A stretch of DNA of 64,000 nt from Bog-756 sp963737625 (GCA_963737625.1 CAVTTK010000006.1:191141-255140), one strand, 5' to 3'; counted from the first letter of the stretch, positions 44,251 to 52,629 are shown. Numbers and translations: made by a program. Notes: generated from the letters alone by a model not told the origin.

Positions 44251-45240
44251 GTGAGCGCCGAGTCCAAGATCTGGCTCGAAGTAGGCGACAGCGGCCCCGA
44301 AGTGTCCGATGTGCAGCGTCGGCTCGAGCAGTTGGGCTCCTCCACCGGCATCGACGCCGATGGCGCCTACGGTCCGGGGACCCGGGCCGCGGTCGAGGCT
44401 TTCCAGTACCGGAGGGGTCTCCGGGTGGACGGGATCTGCGGGCCGCAGACCTGGTCGGCCCTGGTCGAGGCGGGTCGGCGTCTGGGCGACCGGTTCCTCT
44501 ACCGCCAGGCTCCCATGCTGCGAGGGGACGACGTGGCCGAACTGCAGCAGCGGCTCAGCGCCCTCGGGTTCGACACCGGTCGGGTGGACGGGATATTCGG
44601 GGACATGACCTCCGCGGCCCTCGGCGAGTTCCAGCGGAACGCCGGGCTACCGGTCGACGGGATCGCTGGCGGGTCGACGGTGTCCGAGCTCCTGCGCTTC
44701 GGTACGCGCCACGACCATACCGAGCTGGTCACATCGGTCAGGGACCGGGAGCGTTTGCGCCAGGGACCTCGGACCCTGGCCGGTCAGCGGGTGGCCATCG
44801 GTGAAGAGGGGGGGTTGGATGCCACCGTGGCGGCGTTGCGTCGGCTGCTGATCAGCTATGGGGCCGAAGTCACCACCCATCACCACCCTGACGGCTCGAC
44901 CCAGGCCTCGGAGGCCAATGCCGGCAACGCCCACGTGTACGTCGGCCTCCGGCTGGCCGTCGGCGAGGACCATTGTTCCACCGCGTACTACGCCGGCTAT
45001 CGCTACTCCTCCCCCGGCGGGCGCCGACTGGCCGAGCTTTTGCAGGCCACCCTCACGTCATCATTGGCCCTGCCCGACCTGGGCAGCCGCGGCATGTCCC
45101 TCCCCTTGCTCCGGGAGACCCGCATGCCGGCGGTCATCTGTGAGATCGGGCCGGCCACGGTGGTGGTCGAGCGGGGGCCGACCATCGCCCGATCCGTCGT
45201 CGAGGCGCTGACCGAGTGGATCGACACCTCGTGGGACTGA
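44251..45240 (+). CDS. cwlM: CwlM-like N-acetylmuramoyl-L-alanine amidase homologue, catalytic residues apparently lost
   Basis: 329 residues: two PG_binding_1 domains (about 8-75 and 82-148: SDVQRRLEQLG...DGAYGPGTRAAVEAFQ and AELQQRLSALG...DGIFGDMTSAALGEFQ) and a C-terminal amidase_3-type region (about 165-329). In active amidases the first strand ends in DPGHGG and the second His lies in SIHANA; here GQRVAIGEEGG and VYVGLRLAVG replace them, although the Glu in PAVICEIG is kept. It is therefore probably a pseudo-enzyme like mycobacterial CwlM, a known regulator of MurA and lipid II export via MurJ. Position downstream of trxB-trxA matches M. tuberculosis Rv3915. GTG at 44251. Confidence 0.82.
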   Translation: MSAESKIWLEVGDSGPEVSDVQRRLEQLGSSTGIDADGAYGPGTRAAVEAFQYRRGLRVDGICGPQTWSALVEAGRRLGDRFLYRQAPMLRGDDVAELQQRLSALGFDTGRVDGIFGDMTSAALGEFQRNAGLPVDGIAGGSTVSELLRFGTRHDHTELVTSVRDRERLRQGPRTLAGQRVAIGEEGGLDATVAALRRLLISYGAEVTTHHHPDGSTQASEANAGNAHVYVGLRLAVGEDHCSTAYYAGYRYSSPGGRRLAELLQATLTSSLALPDLGSRGMSLPLLRETRMPAVICEIGPATVVVERGPTIARSVVEALTEWIDTSWD

Positions 45241-45320
45241 GTAAGGCCCCTGGACGACGTTGCCCCGCCCAACCATCGATCACCGGGTGACCCCAGACCA
45301 CGTCACGGCCCTCATCTCGA

Positions 45321-45357
45321 CGTAATCCACAACCTCATGCACAGGTTGTGGATTACG
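45321..45357. repeat. Large perfect inverted repeat with DnaA-box-like arms
   Basis: Fifteen-base perfect arms (45321-45335 and 45343-45357) around a 7-base spacer, between convergent cwlM and parB. Each arm contains TAATCCACA, one mismatch from the DnaA box TTATCCACA, in opposite orientation. It may act as a two-way terminator for both genes, or as a DnaA-binding site; the sequence alone does not decide. The rest of the 215-bp gap (45241-45455) shows only a short CCACT/AGTGG hairpin. Confidence 0.7.
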
Positions 45358-45455
45358 CTCTACCGTGGGTTCAGGGATCACTTCTACCACTCAGAGTGGC
45401 GAGAATCCCCTAAATCCTACGTTATGACAATCCGATCCCACTCTTCGTGAGATCA

Positions 45456-46403
45456 TCAGACCGAGGCGGTCTCGCTTCTTCCCACCATCAACTTGTAGAT
45501 CCGCTCGAGGTCCTCGAGCGTTGCGAACTCCACCACGACCTTCCCGTGCTTCGAGGTGAGGTCCACCTTCACCCTGGTGTTGAGGTGGCTCGAGAGCAAC
45601 TCCTCCAGTTCCAGTATCCCCGGGGGCGGCAGGCGCCGCGGGGCAGTCGGGGCCGCGGAGAGGTCGCCGACCGGCGCCGTGGGAGCGGCGCCTTCGGCGA
45701 CAGCCTCCGAACCATCGGCCGCTCCCCCACCATTGTGCTCACGCACGAGATCCTCGATGGTCCGCACCGTCAGACCTTCGGCTACGACCGCTTTGGCCAG
45801 CAACTCCTGATAGCCGCGATCGGGCGTTCCCAGCAGAGCGCGGGCATGTCCCGGACTGATCTGACCTTCCGAGAGCAGGCGCTGGACGGCAGAAGGCAGC
45901 TGGAGCAGGCGCAGGATGTTGGTGACCGCCGTCCGGCTCTTGCCCACCCGCTTGGCCACCTGCTCGTGGGTGTACCCGAATTCCTCGACGAGTTGTTGAT
46001 AGGCGGCCGCCTCCTCTAGGACGTTGAGGTCCTGACGATGGAGGTTCTCGACTAGGGCCTGCTCCAGGCTCTGCGTCTCGTCCGAGGTCAGGACCAGAAC
46101 CGGTATGGACTGGAGCCCGGCCCGGCGGGCAGCTCTCCACCGCCGCTCGCCGGCGATGAGCTCGAAGTCATCGGCGGCAATTCCGCCGATCTGTCGAACC
46201 AGAACCGGCTGAAGGACGCCGAGTTCCTTGATCGACGCGGCTAAGGACGACATCGTGTCCTCATCGAAGTTTACGCGGGGTTGGCGGGGGTTGGGCTTGA
46301 TGCTCCCTATGGGAACCTCCCGCAGGGCCGACGAACGATCCCCCACCACCTCGTTGGGGATGAGGGCACTCAGTCCCTTGCCCAGTCCGCTACGTCGTGC
46401 CAC
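45456..46403 (-). CDS. parB: Chromosome partitioning protein ParB
   Basis: 315 residues: ParB/Srx domain (about 30-125; VPIGSIKPNPRQPRVNFDE, CTP-binding ELIAGERRWRAARRAG), HTH (about 130-190; GYTHEQVAKRVGKSRTAVTNILRLLQLP), GHARALLG, a variable spacer (~45 residues) and a C-terminal dimerisation region. It loads on parS and slides as a CTP-dependent clamp, helping segregate the origin. GTG at 46401-46403 overlaps the end of parA by 14 bp, so the two are coupled. parS sites lie upstream of parA. Confidence 0.96.
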   Translation of the reverse strand: MARRSGLGKGLSALIPNEVVGDRSSALREVPIGSIKPNPRQPRVNFDEDTMSSLAASIKELGVLQPVLVRQIGGIAADDFELIAGERRWRAARRAGLQSIPVLVLTSDETQSLEQALVENLHRQDLNVLEEAAAYQQLVEEFGYTHEQVAKRVGKSRTAVTNILRLLQLPSAVQRLLSEGQISPGHARALLGTPDRGYQELLAKAVVAEGLTVRTIEDLVREHNGGGAADGSEAVAEGAAPTAPVGDLSAAPTAPRRLPPPGILELEELLSSHLNTRVKVDLTSKHGKVVVEFATLEDLERIYKLMVGRSETASV

Positions 46404-47805
46404 CGCTGACCTCCTTGGCTAGTTCCCGGTAAGCGATGGCCCCACGCGAGGCCGGATCGAAAGCAGTGATCGGTTGCCCGAAGGAGGGCGCCTCGGAGAG
46501 TCTCACCGTCCGGGGGATGACGCTCCGACACACCTTGGTTCCGAAGTGGAGACGCACCTCGTTGGCCACCTGATCGGACAGCTTCGTCCGAGCGTCGTAC
46601 ATGGTGAGCACGATGGTCGAGATATCCAGTTTGGGATTGAGGTTCGATGCCACGAGATGCACATTCCGCATCAACTGGCTCAGACCTTCGAGGGCGTAGT
46701 ACTCGCACTGGATCGGTACGAGCACCTCGTCGGCGGCGGCCAGGGCGTTGACGGTGATCAGTCCCAGCGACGGCGGGCAGTCGATGAGAACGTAGTCGAA
46801 GTCGTCGAGGATCGACTCGATGGACTTCTTGAGCTTCAACTCCCGGCTGAAGGCCGGGACCAGTTCAATCTCCGCGCCGGCCAGGGCTATGGTGGCCGGG
46901 GCGACAAACAGATTCTTCATGCTGGTCGGCTCGACGCAGTCCTCCAGCGACGAGTCCCTCATCAACACGTCATACATCGAGAGTTCGAAGTTGCGGGCGT
47001 CGATCCCCAGCCCCGTCGTGGCATTGCCCTGCGGGTCGAGGTCGATAACCAATACCCGAAATCCGAGCTCGGCCAGCGCGGCTCCGAGGTTCACCGACGT
47101 GGTCGTCTTGCCGACTCCACCCTTCTGATTGGCAACGGCCAGGACGCGGGGGAGTGGGTTCCCTGAAGCCGCCTGAGCCTCTACCGGCGGTTGTTCCCGT
47201 ACCTCCGGGGCGAGGTGCTCCTCCACGGTGACCGCCGGAGCGGCAATAACTGCCGGAGGCGCTTCGAGATCCTTTGACCGAGCATCCGGTGGACTGGGAG
47301 GCGCTTCGGTGGTCGACCCGACCTCGACCGCAGAACCCTCCGCATCCATGACCGCCGGATCGTTCGGCTCCGGCTCCTCCACCACCGGGCTCACCTCGGA
47401 CGTGGACTTCCGGGTGGTGAACGGGGCAGCCTCCGGGGCCACCGGCGTGTCGCTCACCCGCTCGGGCTCCCTGGGTCTCTCATCGAGGGTACTGGTGTCC
47501 ACTTCGGACGCGGGTGAGCTGGGGGTCAGGACGTTGTCGAGCTCAGCCTGAGCAGTGACCACGTCAGAGATCGTCTCTTCAATATTCCGCTGAGGCTGGG
47601 GACTGACGGGGGGCGTCACCTCAGAATCCGAGGACGACGACGGGGAAGGGGCGTCGGTCTCGTCAGACTCCGAAATGACCGGGGGTGGGGGAGTCTGGAT
47701 AAGAGTGACCGAACCTGTTCCCACTGAAGTAGAACCCGACTCCGACCCCTGATCCGAGTTGTCTTGGGAGGACGACCTATTTCGACCCCGACGACGGCCG
47801 CGCAT
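46390..47805 (-). CDS. parA: Chromosome partitioning ATPase ParA with a ~220-residue disordered N-terminus
   Basis: 471 residues. The ParA/Soj ATPase is residues about 220-471: RVLAVANQKGGVGKTTTS (deviant Walker A), VLVIDLDPQGNATTGLG, DYVLIDCPPSLG and AADEVLVPIQCEYYALEGL. The first ~220 residues begin with the basic MRGRRRGRNR and are then Pro/Ser/Glu/Thr-rich with no predicted fold. Typical Soj is about 255 residues. The ATG at 47803-47805 is supported by GAGGAC eight bases upstream, so the extension is real coding sequence rather than an annotation artefact, unless a later start is used. The extension could be a tether or partner-binding tail (inference). Confidence 0.93.
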   Translation of the reverse strand: MRGRRRGRNRSSSQDNSDQGSESGSTSVGTGSVTLIQTPPPPVISESDETDAPSPSSSSDSEVTPPVSPQPQRNIEETISDVVTAQAELDNVLTPSSPASEVDTSTLDERPREPERVSDTPVAPEAAPFTTRKSTSEVSPVVEEPEPNDPAVMDAEGSAVEVGSTTEAPPSPPDARSKDLEAPPAVIAAPAVTVEEHLAPEVREQPPVEAQAASGNPLPRVLAVANQKGGVGKTTTSVNLGAALAELGFRVLVIDLDPQGNATTGLGIDARNFELSMYDVLMRDSSLEDCVEPTSMKNLFVAPATIALAGAEIELVPAFSRELKLKKSIESILDDFDYVLIDCPPSLGLITVNALAAADEVLVPIQCEYYALEGLSQLMRNVHLVASNLNPKLDISTIVLTMYDARTKLSDQVANEVRLHFGTKVCRSVIPRTVRLSEAPSFGQPITAFDPASRGAIAYRELAKEVSGGTT

Positions 47806-47885
47806 TATCTTGTCCTCGGTTCTGCAGGCATCAAGGGACTTATACTTCCCCGGTTCGACAACCAGGTCAAGCCTTTACGTCAAAT

Positions 47886-47901
47886 TGTTCCACGTGAAAC
47901 C
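47886..47901. promoter_or_regulatory. parS site, copy 1
   Basis: TGTTCCACGTGAAACC, close to the ParB-binding consensus TGTTTCACGTGAAACA (14 of 16 bases; the central GTTNCACGTGAAAC is intact apart from one change). It lies 81 bp upstream of the parA start. Confidence 0.85.
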
Positions 47902-48152
47902 AGGAAGCGCGTTGGGCGAGACGTCCGCGACGTCGGGAAGAGCCCAGGGTCGGGAGACCGGCGTCGACGGCGTGGCCAGGGGAGAAGCGCTGTACCCGGA
48001 GGTCCGGAGGCCGGTGCCGCTCACTTTCCAGGAGGTCACATCAACCGGAGTTCTTCTTTGGTCCAGAACGTCGGAGCAAGGTACCGACGGCCGACAGGTG
48101 GCTTAGGGCCGGGTGCTGAGTGTCTCCGGCCGGCGGCCATTTGGAGCTCAGA

Positions 48153-48168
48153 TGTTCCACGTGGAACA
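48153..48168. promoter_or_regulatory. parS site, copy 2
   Basis: TGTTCCACGTGGAACA, a perfect 16-bp palindrome, two positions off the classic parS (which reads TTTC and GAAA in the arms). It lies 252 bp from copy 1, between parA and rsmG. Confidence 0.75.
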
Positions 48169-48297
48169 GTCGGAGCGACAGATCCGCAGCTCCCCTCAAC
48201 GACCACTCGACCAGTACCCCGATGATTCCCGGCGGCTGCGGCACATCCCTTCCCTGGCCCACCTCTGCCGTTCATAACGGCAGGCAGTCCGAGAATT

Positions 48298-49050
48298 TCA
48301 GAAAAGGGGGCGCTTGGTAGGGATTCCCACCCGTCGGGGATACCGGTCGGGAGTCTCGCCTGACTTGGTCAGAACCTGATAGCCAAACCGACGATCGAAT
48401 CGGGTCCGGAGGTGCCGGGTCATTCCCAACTCGGCTAATCCCTCCTCAGGCCAGCGAGTGTCAGCGTCCTCCTGCGGTGGTTCGGAAACCACCATCACAC
48501 CACCGGGCTGGAGAAGTGGAGCCCCACACTCGGCCGTCACGGACGGCCTTCCGAACGAGCGGGCGGTCACCGCTTCAAACCGCCCCCGATACCGATCCTC
48601 TCGACCGAGATCCTCCAATCGGCCCCGGACCACCTCGATGGTCAGGGCAGAGCTCCATTCAGCCACCTCTTCTGAGAGGAAGTCGGTTCGTCGCCGGCTA
48701 CCGTCCATCAACAGCAGGTGGCAGGCGGGCCAGCACGCATGGAGGACCAGTCCGGGGACGCCGCCCCCGGTCCCGAGATCAGCCACCGACATCGGCGGTC
48801 GGCCCAGAACGGCCTCGGTGGCGGAGGCGAACCCCAGAGCATGGTCGATCTGATCACCGACCGGCATACTGCCCAGAAACCCTTGACTTGCGGATCGCGT
48901 CAGTGTGGCCACCACGTCGCCATCCACCCGGGCACGAAGTACCGAAAGTGTGTCGTCAGCGTCCACGAGACTCTCTACCCGCACTCGAGGGGAACAGGTG
49001 GTGGCCCGCACCGTGGGCCTCGGAGCGGTGACCTGTCGACGGTTATCCAT
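48298..49050 (-). CDS. rsmG: 16S rRNA (guanine-N7)-methyltransferase RsmG
   Basis: 250 residues from ATG 49048-49050; the conserved part begins about residue 30. SAM site SVADLGTGGGVPGLVLHACWPACHLLLMDGS, then RRTDFLSEEV and FEAVTARSFGRP are the RsmG signature. It methylates G527 (E. coli numbering) of 16S rRNA. In streptomycin-resistant mutants loss of this gene matters, but this copy is intact. Other starts further in are possible; the N-terminal ~25 residues are basic and not conserved. Next to jag, as in other actinobacteria. Confidence 0.93.
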   Translation of the reverse strand: MDNRRQVTAPRPTVRATTCSPRVRVESLVDADDTLSVLRARVDGDVVATLTRSASQGFLGSMPVGDQIDHALGFASATEAVLGRPPMSVADLGTGGGVPGLVLHACWPACHLLLMDGSRRRTDFLSEEVAEWSSALTIEVVRGRLEDLGREDRYRGRFEAVTARSFGRPSVTAECGAPLLQPGGVMVVSEPPQEDADTRWPEEGLAELGMTRHLRTRFDRRFGYQVLTKSGETPDRYPRRVGIPTKRPLF

Positions 49051-49138
49051 CCGGTACCGGAACTGGACATGGATGCGAAACGGCACCGGGCTGGACCCGG
49101 TGCCGTTCCCTGCCACAGTGGGCCAAATCCCATGGTGG

Positions 49139-50164
49139 TCAACTCGAGGGTTGGATCACCACATACCTCGAGGGTTCGGTGCCGTCGGAGCGGGTCTCGA
49201 CCCCATCTATCTCATTGACGGTGTCGTGAACCACCTTCCGGTCGGCGGGCGACATCGGCTCGAGGGATCGCTCCTCACCCGAGCTCTTGACCTCTTCGAC
49301 GATGCCCTCGGTGAAGCGCCGGAGAGCTGCCGAACGCTTCTCCCGGTAACCGCCGACATCCACCAGGATCCGGTCCGTTCTCACTTCGGATTGCCGCTGA
49401 ACGAACGTGCGGGTCAAGTCCTGCACGGCGGACAACGTCGCTCCCCGGGGACCGACCAACAAGCCGAGATCGTCGCCCGTAGCCGCCACCTGAACGGTGT
49501 CCTCGTCCAACTCGACGAACCCGACTTCGGCGTCCAGCCCGAACTCCCGTACCAACCCGGCTACGAATTCTGTCGCCGCCTCACCCTGCTGCTCGAGGGT
49601 CAGTGACTCTTCCATGGTGTCCTCACTATCTCCGGTCTGACCGGATCCTTGCTTCGACTGCGCTTTGGGCTGTCCGCCGTTCGACCGGGCGCTGCGCGAT
49701 CCGCGCTTCGGCCCGTTCCCCGATCCAGACGATGAGCGGCCGGCTCCGTTGGTAGACCCCCCCGTATCGTTCGCGGCCCCCGAGTCCTCCCGTCCCCCGC
49801 CTTCCCCTGTCGATCCTCGGCCATCACTGGCCCGGGACGAATCCGTGGGGGAGGGGGTGCCGCCACTCCTGGACCGGTCGCCGCGTCCGTTCCCACCCTT
49901 ACCCCCCGACGAGCTCGGCCCGCGGGACCGGTCGCCGCCGCCGCGGTTGCGGTCGGGTCGTTGCCGACGTCCCCGCTTGGGCGGAGGAGCGACCGGCCGG
50001 ACCCGGGCCTGGACCCGGGCTTCCCCGCGCACCCTGCCGAACAGCCCGGACTTCGGCTCACTGAGGATTACGAACTCGGCATCGTCCTCGGCCACCCCAA
50101 GCAGATCCAGCACGATCTCCTTGGCTTCGGGCAGCGACTTACCACTAGCTTCCACCCACTCCAC
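49139..50164 (-). CDS. jag: KhpB/Jag-type RNA-binding protein (Jag_N, KH, R3H)
   Basis: 341 residues: Jag_N domain (about 1-55; VEASGKSLPEAKEIVLDLLGV), a ~130-residue Gly/Ser/Arg-rich linker (about 60-190), KH domain (GDDLGLLVGPRGATLSAVQDLTR) and R3H domain (SSGEERSLEPMSPADRKVVHDTVNEI). Known homologues bind RNA and act with KhpA in cell-wall and division control. The linker is longer than usual and low complexity. GTG 50162-50164; 3 bp from the yidC stop. Confidence 0.93.
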   Translation of the reverse strand: MEWVEASGKSLPEAKEIVLDLLGVAEDDAEFVILSEPKSGLFGRVRGEARVQARVRPVAPPPKRGRRQRPDRNRGGGDRSRGPSSSGGKGGNGRGDRSRSGGTPSPTDSSRASDGRGSTGEGGGREDSGAANDTGGSTNGAGRSSSGSGNGPKRGSRSARSNGGQPKAQSKQGSGQTGDSEDTMEESLTLEQQGEAATEFVAGLVREFGLDAEVGFVELDEDTVQVAATGDDLGLLVGPRGATLSAVQDLTRTFVQRQSEVRTDRILVDVGGYREKRSAALRRFTEGIVEEVKSSGEERSLEPMSPADRKVVHDTVNEIDGVETRSDGTEPSRYVVIQPSS

Positions 50165-50167
50165 GCT

Positions 50168-51463
50168 CTATCGCGCCTTTCGCTCACGCTTGGCCTTCGA
50201 GCGCGGATGCTCCTTCGGAGCGCCTGACCCACTTGGTGCGGTGGACGATCCCTGGGATCCACTCCCCCCATTACTGCCGTTTCCCGATGGCTTGGTCGGT
50301 CCACGTCGAGAGCCGTTGCCGTTCGAAGAGCTTGGGGCACGTTTGCCGTTCGACCCGTTGGTTCCGCCCGTGCGCTTCACGGCGGCGGCGTCGACACCGG
50401 CGGCGGCGGCCGCGGGACGACCACTCTTGCCGTTGGCCGCGCCGTTGGTCCCAGCCGAACCCCCAGACCCCGACGCCGGTGACTTCTTCCGTGCCGCTCC
50501 GGATCCGGTCTTCGGCTTGGGTAGAGCCCGTTCGGTTCGGTCCACCACCGGCCCCTTCGGTTTCTTCTTCTCGGTAGCCGTGGCGTCCACTGTCGGGGGG
50601 GCCGGCGGTCCACCCACCATGCCCTTACGGAACAGGATCTCCTGCGTGGCGATGCGGATGGCACTGGAAACAATAAAATAGACATTCAGAATTGCCGCCA
50701 CATTAATATAAATAAATCCGAATATAAGTGGCATGTATTTCTGCAGCATGGCTGCCTGGGGATTGGCTTGGGCAGCAGCACCGTTGCGCTTGTTGAGTCG
50801 CGACATCTGCAGGTACTGGAGCCCCACGGATCCCACGACCAGCAGGAGGAAGGGAATGGCCACGAAGATCGAGCTGTGGTGCGAGAGCAGCTTCTGTGAA
50901 AAGTCCATCCCGAACGAGATCAACTGCCCATGAGCTGCCACGATGTCGTGGTACATCTTCGTCGTCTCCGACGTATACCGTGGATCGGCGCAGACTGTCT
51001 CCGCACACTTACTGGCCTTGTTGGGGATGATGGTCCCCGAGCTGGTGAGGGTATACGGAATCGTTGCACCCTTGGCCACCGTGTTGGTAATCCCCCGGAT
51101 CACGCTGTAAAGGATGAAGAATGCCGGCATCTGCAATAGCATGGGAAGACACCCGGAAGCCGGGTTTACTTTATGCTCTTTGTAGAGCTTCATCATTTCT
51201 TCGTTGAGCTGGGCTCGATTCTCGGCGCCCTTGTACTTGGCCTGGAGCTTCTTCATCTCCGGCCCCAAAGCCTGCATGGCCGCCATGTTCTTGGTGCTCT
51301 TGACGGTGAGGGGCGTAAGGAGCGCCATGATGACGATGGTGAGCAGCGCCACGTCGATGGGGTAGTTGGGGATCACCGAGTAGAAGAAGGCCAGGACGGC
51401 CCCCACCGCATCCAGCAACGGCTGGAAGACCTTGCCGATCGGAGTCGTTATGGATGCGTACAT
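50168..51463 (-). CDS. yidC: Membrane protein insertase YidC/OxaI
   Basis: 431 residues. Five membrane segments of the Oxa1 fold; visible are the first pair (AVGAVLAFFYSVIPNYPIDVALLTIVIMALLTPLTV) with the hydrophilic-groove Lys region (KSTKNMAAMQALGPEMKKLQAKY), then CLPMLLQMPAFFILYSVIRG, and FGFIYINVAAILNVYFIVSSAIRI near the end. A low-complexity Ser/Gly/Asn/Lys/Arg tail (about 295-431) ends in a basic SKAKRERKAR; such tails bind ribosomes. Inserts proteins into the membrane. ATG at 51461-51463 follows GGAGGACCC and overlaps yidD by 16 bp. Confidence 0.95.
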   Translation of the reverse strand: MYASITTPIGKVFQPLLDAVGAVLAFFYSVIPNYPIDVALLTIVIMALLTPLTVKSTKNMAAMQALGPEMKKLQAKYKGAENRAQLNEEMMKLYKEHKVNPASGCLPMLLQMPAFFILYSVIRGITNTVAKGATIPYTLTSSGTIIPNKASKCAETVCADPRYTSETTKMYHDIVAAHGQLISFGMDFSQKLLSHHSSIFVAIPFLLLVVGSVGLQYLQMSRLNKRNGAAAQANPQAAMLQKYMPLIFGFIYINVAAILNVYFIVSSAIRIATQEILFRKGMVGGPPAPPTVDATATEKKKPKGPVVDRTERALPKPKTGSGAARKKSPASGSGGSAGTNGAANGKSGRPAAAAAGVDAAAVKRTGGTNGSNGKRAPSSSNGNGSRRGPTKPSGNGSNGGSGSQGSSTAPSGSGAPKEHPRSKAKRERKAR

Positions 51464-51759
51464 GGGGTCCTCCGGTCGGGGACGGGGTCAACGCCGTGTC
51501 CGCCCCAGGGGGTACACCGGGCGAGTCGGCGGGCAGCTAGAGCGCCGCCGCGGAGGGCTCCGTGCCGCTCCAAGGCTTCGACGGCGTACTCCGAGCAGCT
51601 CGGGATGAACCGACAGCCGGTGAGCCGACCACTTCGGGCCAACTGGTAGCCGCGGATCGCCCTGGTCAGGACTCCGACGACGCGCCCCGCCGGTGGCGTG
51701 GCCGTCGAATCGGGCATGCTCGTCGACTGCGTCGATACCTGGGTGGCCAGCGGCGTCAT
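51448..51759 (-). CDS. yidD: Membrane protein insertion factor YidD
   Basis: 103 residues with the YidD core SGRLTGCRFIPSCSEYAVEALERHGALRGGALAARRLARCTPWGGHGVDPVP, including the conserved Cys residues. Assists YidC. An unusual N-terminal extension of about 30 residues precedes the usual start. It overlaps yidC (16 bp) and rnpA (4 bp). Confidence 0.92.
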   Translation of the reverse strand: MTPLATQVSTQSTSMPDSTATPPAGRVVGVLTRAIRGYQLARSGRLTGCRFIPSCSEYAVEALERHGALRGGALAARRLARCTPWGGHGVDPVPDRRTPCTHP

Positions 51760-52142
51760 CGGAGCGTCCCGGCGGCGGGGGTCGGGTCCTCCGCCCGTCG
51801 TACGACCTGTTCCAACGCTTGGCTCATGGCCACCTTCAGTTCGTCGAACGCCAGGAGAGGCGCTTCGGGCCCGGTGCTGACGAGATAGGCCCCAGCCGGT
51901 AGGGGTGGGTGTCCGGCGATAATCGACCGTAGCCGTCGCCGGAGCCTGTTCCTCGTCACCGCATTTCCCACTTTTCTGTTGATCGCAAAGGCGACTTCGG
52001 ACCGTGACCAGGCGTTTTGTTGAACAAACGACACGGTGAGGGGACCAGATCGCCCCCGAACCCGGGACCGTCTCAGGTCCTCGAAGGTGTGCCGTGATCG
52101 GACCGGTACCAGGGTCGTCAGGGAACCCCTTCGGGAGGTCAC
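51756..52142 (-). CDS. rnpA: Ribonuclease P protein component
   Basis: 128 residues from GTG 52140-52142: VRSRHTFEDLRRSR, LTVSFVQQNAWSRSEVAFAINRKVGNAVTRNRLRRRLRSII holds the RNR motif (RNRLRRRLR) that binds the P RNA. It helps the RNase P ribozyme to cut tRNA leaders. The GTG lies within the stop codon of rpmH (GTGTGA), so the two are coupled. Confidence 0.92.
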   Translation of the reverse strand: MTSRRGSLTTLVPVRSRHTFEDLRRSRVRGRSGPLTVSFVQQNAWSRSEVAFAINRKVGNAVTRNRLRRRLRSIIAGHPPLPAGAYLVSTGPEAPLLAFDELKVAMSQALEQVVRRAEDPTPAAGTLR

Positions 52143-52273
52143 ACCGACAGGCGATGACGTCCCTTCGCCCGGCGCGACCGGATCACCGCCCGGCCGGCCT
52201 TCGTCGACATCCGCTTGCGGAAGCCGTGCGTCTTCGCCCGTTTTCGTACGTTCGGTTGATATGTGCGTTTCAT
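52139..52273 (-). CDS. rpmH: Ribosomal protein L34
   Basis: 44 residues: MKRTYQPNVRKRAKTHGFRKR and MSTKAGRAVIRSRRAKGRHRLSV, the complete L34 sequence. It binds 23S rRNA. ATG at 52271-52273 is preceded by weak GGATG. It is the usual neighbour of dnaA, read away from it. Confidence 0.96.
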   Translation of the reverse strand: MKRTYQPNVRKRAKTHGFRKRMSTKAGRAVIRSRRAKGRHRLSV

Positions 52274-52629
52274 CCATCCACATCCTTCCTCTCCCTGGAC
52301 CGAGGACGTCCGTGTCGCGTTCGGCAGGGGGCCCGGTCACTGGGATCAGGGCATTCCCCTACATCGTAGGCGCGAATCGGCTGCGGCTCTAGTCGAAGGT
52401 CGGGAGGCACGCTGAGTGGTCACGGTGTACCGTTCCGAGCACAGCAAGCATCGCAGCCGGTCGGAAGCAATGCCGCCCAGTACACCGCTTGCCCCGGAGA
52501 ACGACGCAGGACAACAAGACGGAACGGCGCTCCACCCCCTGACCTGACGGAGCGAACACCCATCGGTACTCGTCCACAGCTGTGGATATCTTTGTGGACC
52601 GATTGAACCGTCCAAGGGCGGAGGCCCAC
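52274..52629. promoter_or_regulatory. Divergent promoter region with DnaA boxes between rpmH and dnaA
   Basis: 356 bp. DnaA-box-like elements cluster at 52570-52601: TCGTCCACA (52570-52578), ATATCCACA (complement of 52581-52589) and CGGTCCACA (complement of 52593-52601). The first two form an inverted CCACAGCTGTGG. They could autoregulate dnaA and be part of the origin. No other gene is seen. Confidence 0.6.

Larger units (their letters stand above)
47806..48297. other. Non-coding region between parA and rsmG holding parS sites
   Basis: 492 bp with two parS-like sites (listed separately). It should carry the parAB promoter and the end of rsmG. No other gene is seen; open frames on the plus strand here have no recognisable features. 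Confidence 0.6.

Noticed and set aside
45321..45357. CRISPR or transposon end
   Set aside because: A single inverted repeat with no spacer array, no transposase and no target duplication nearby.
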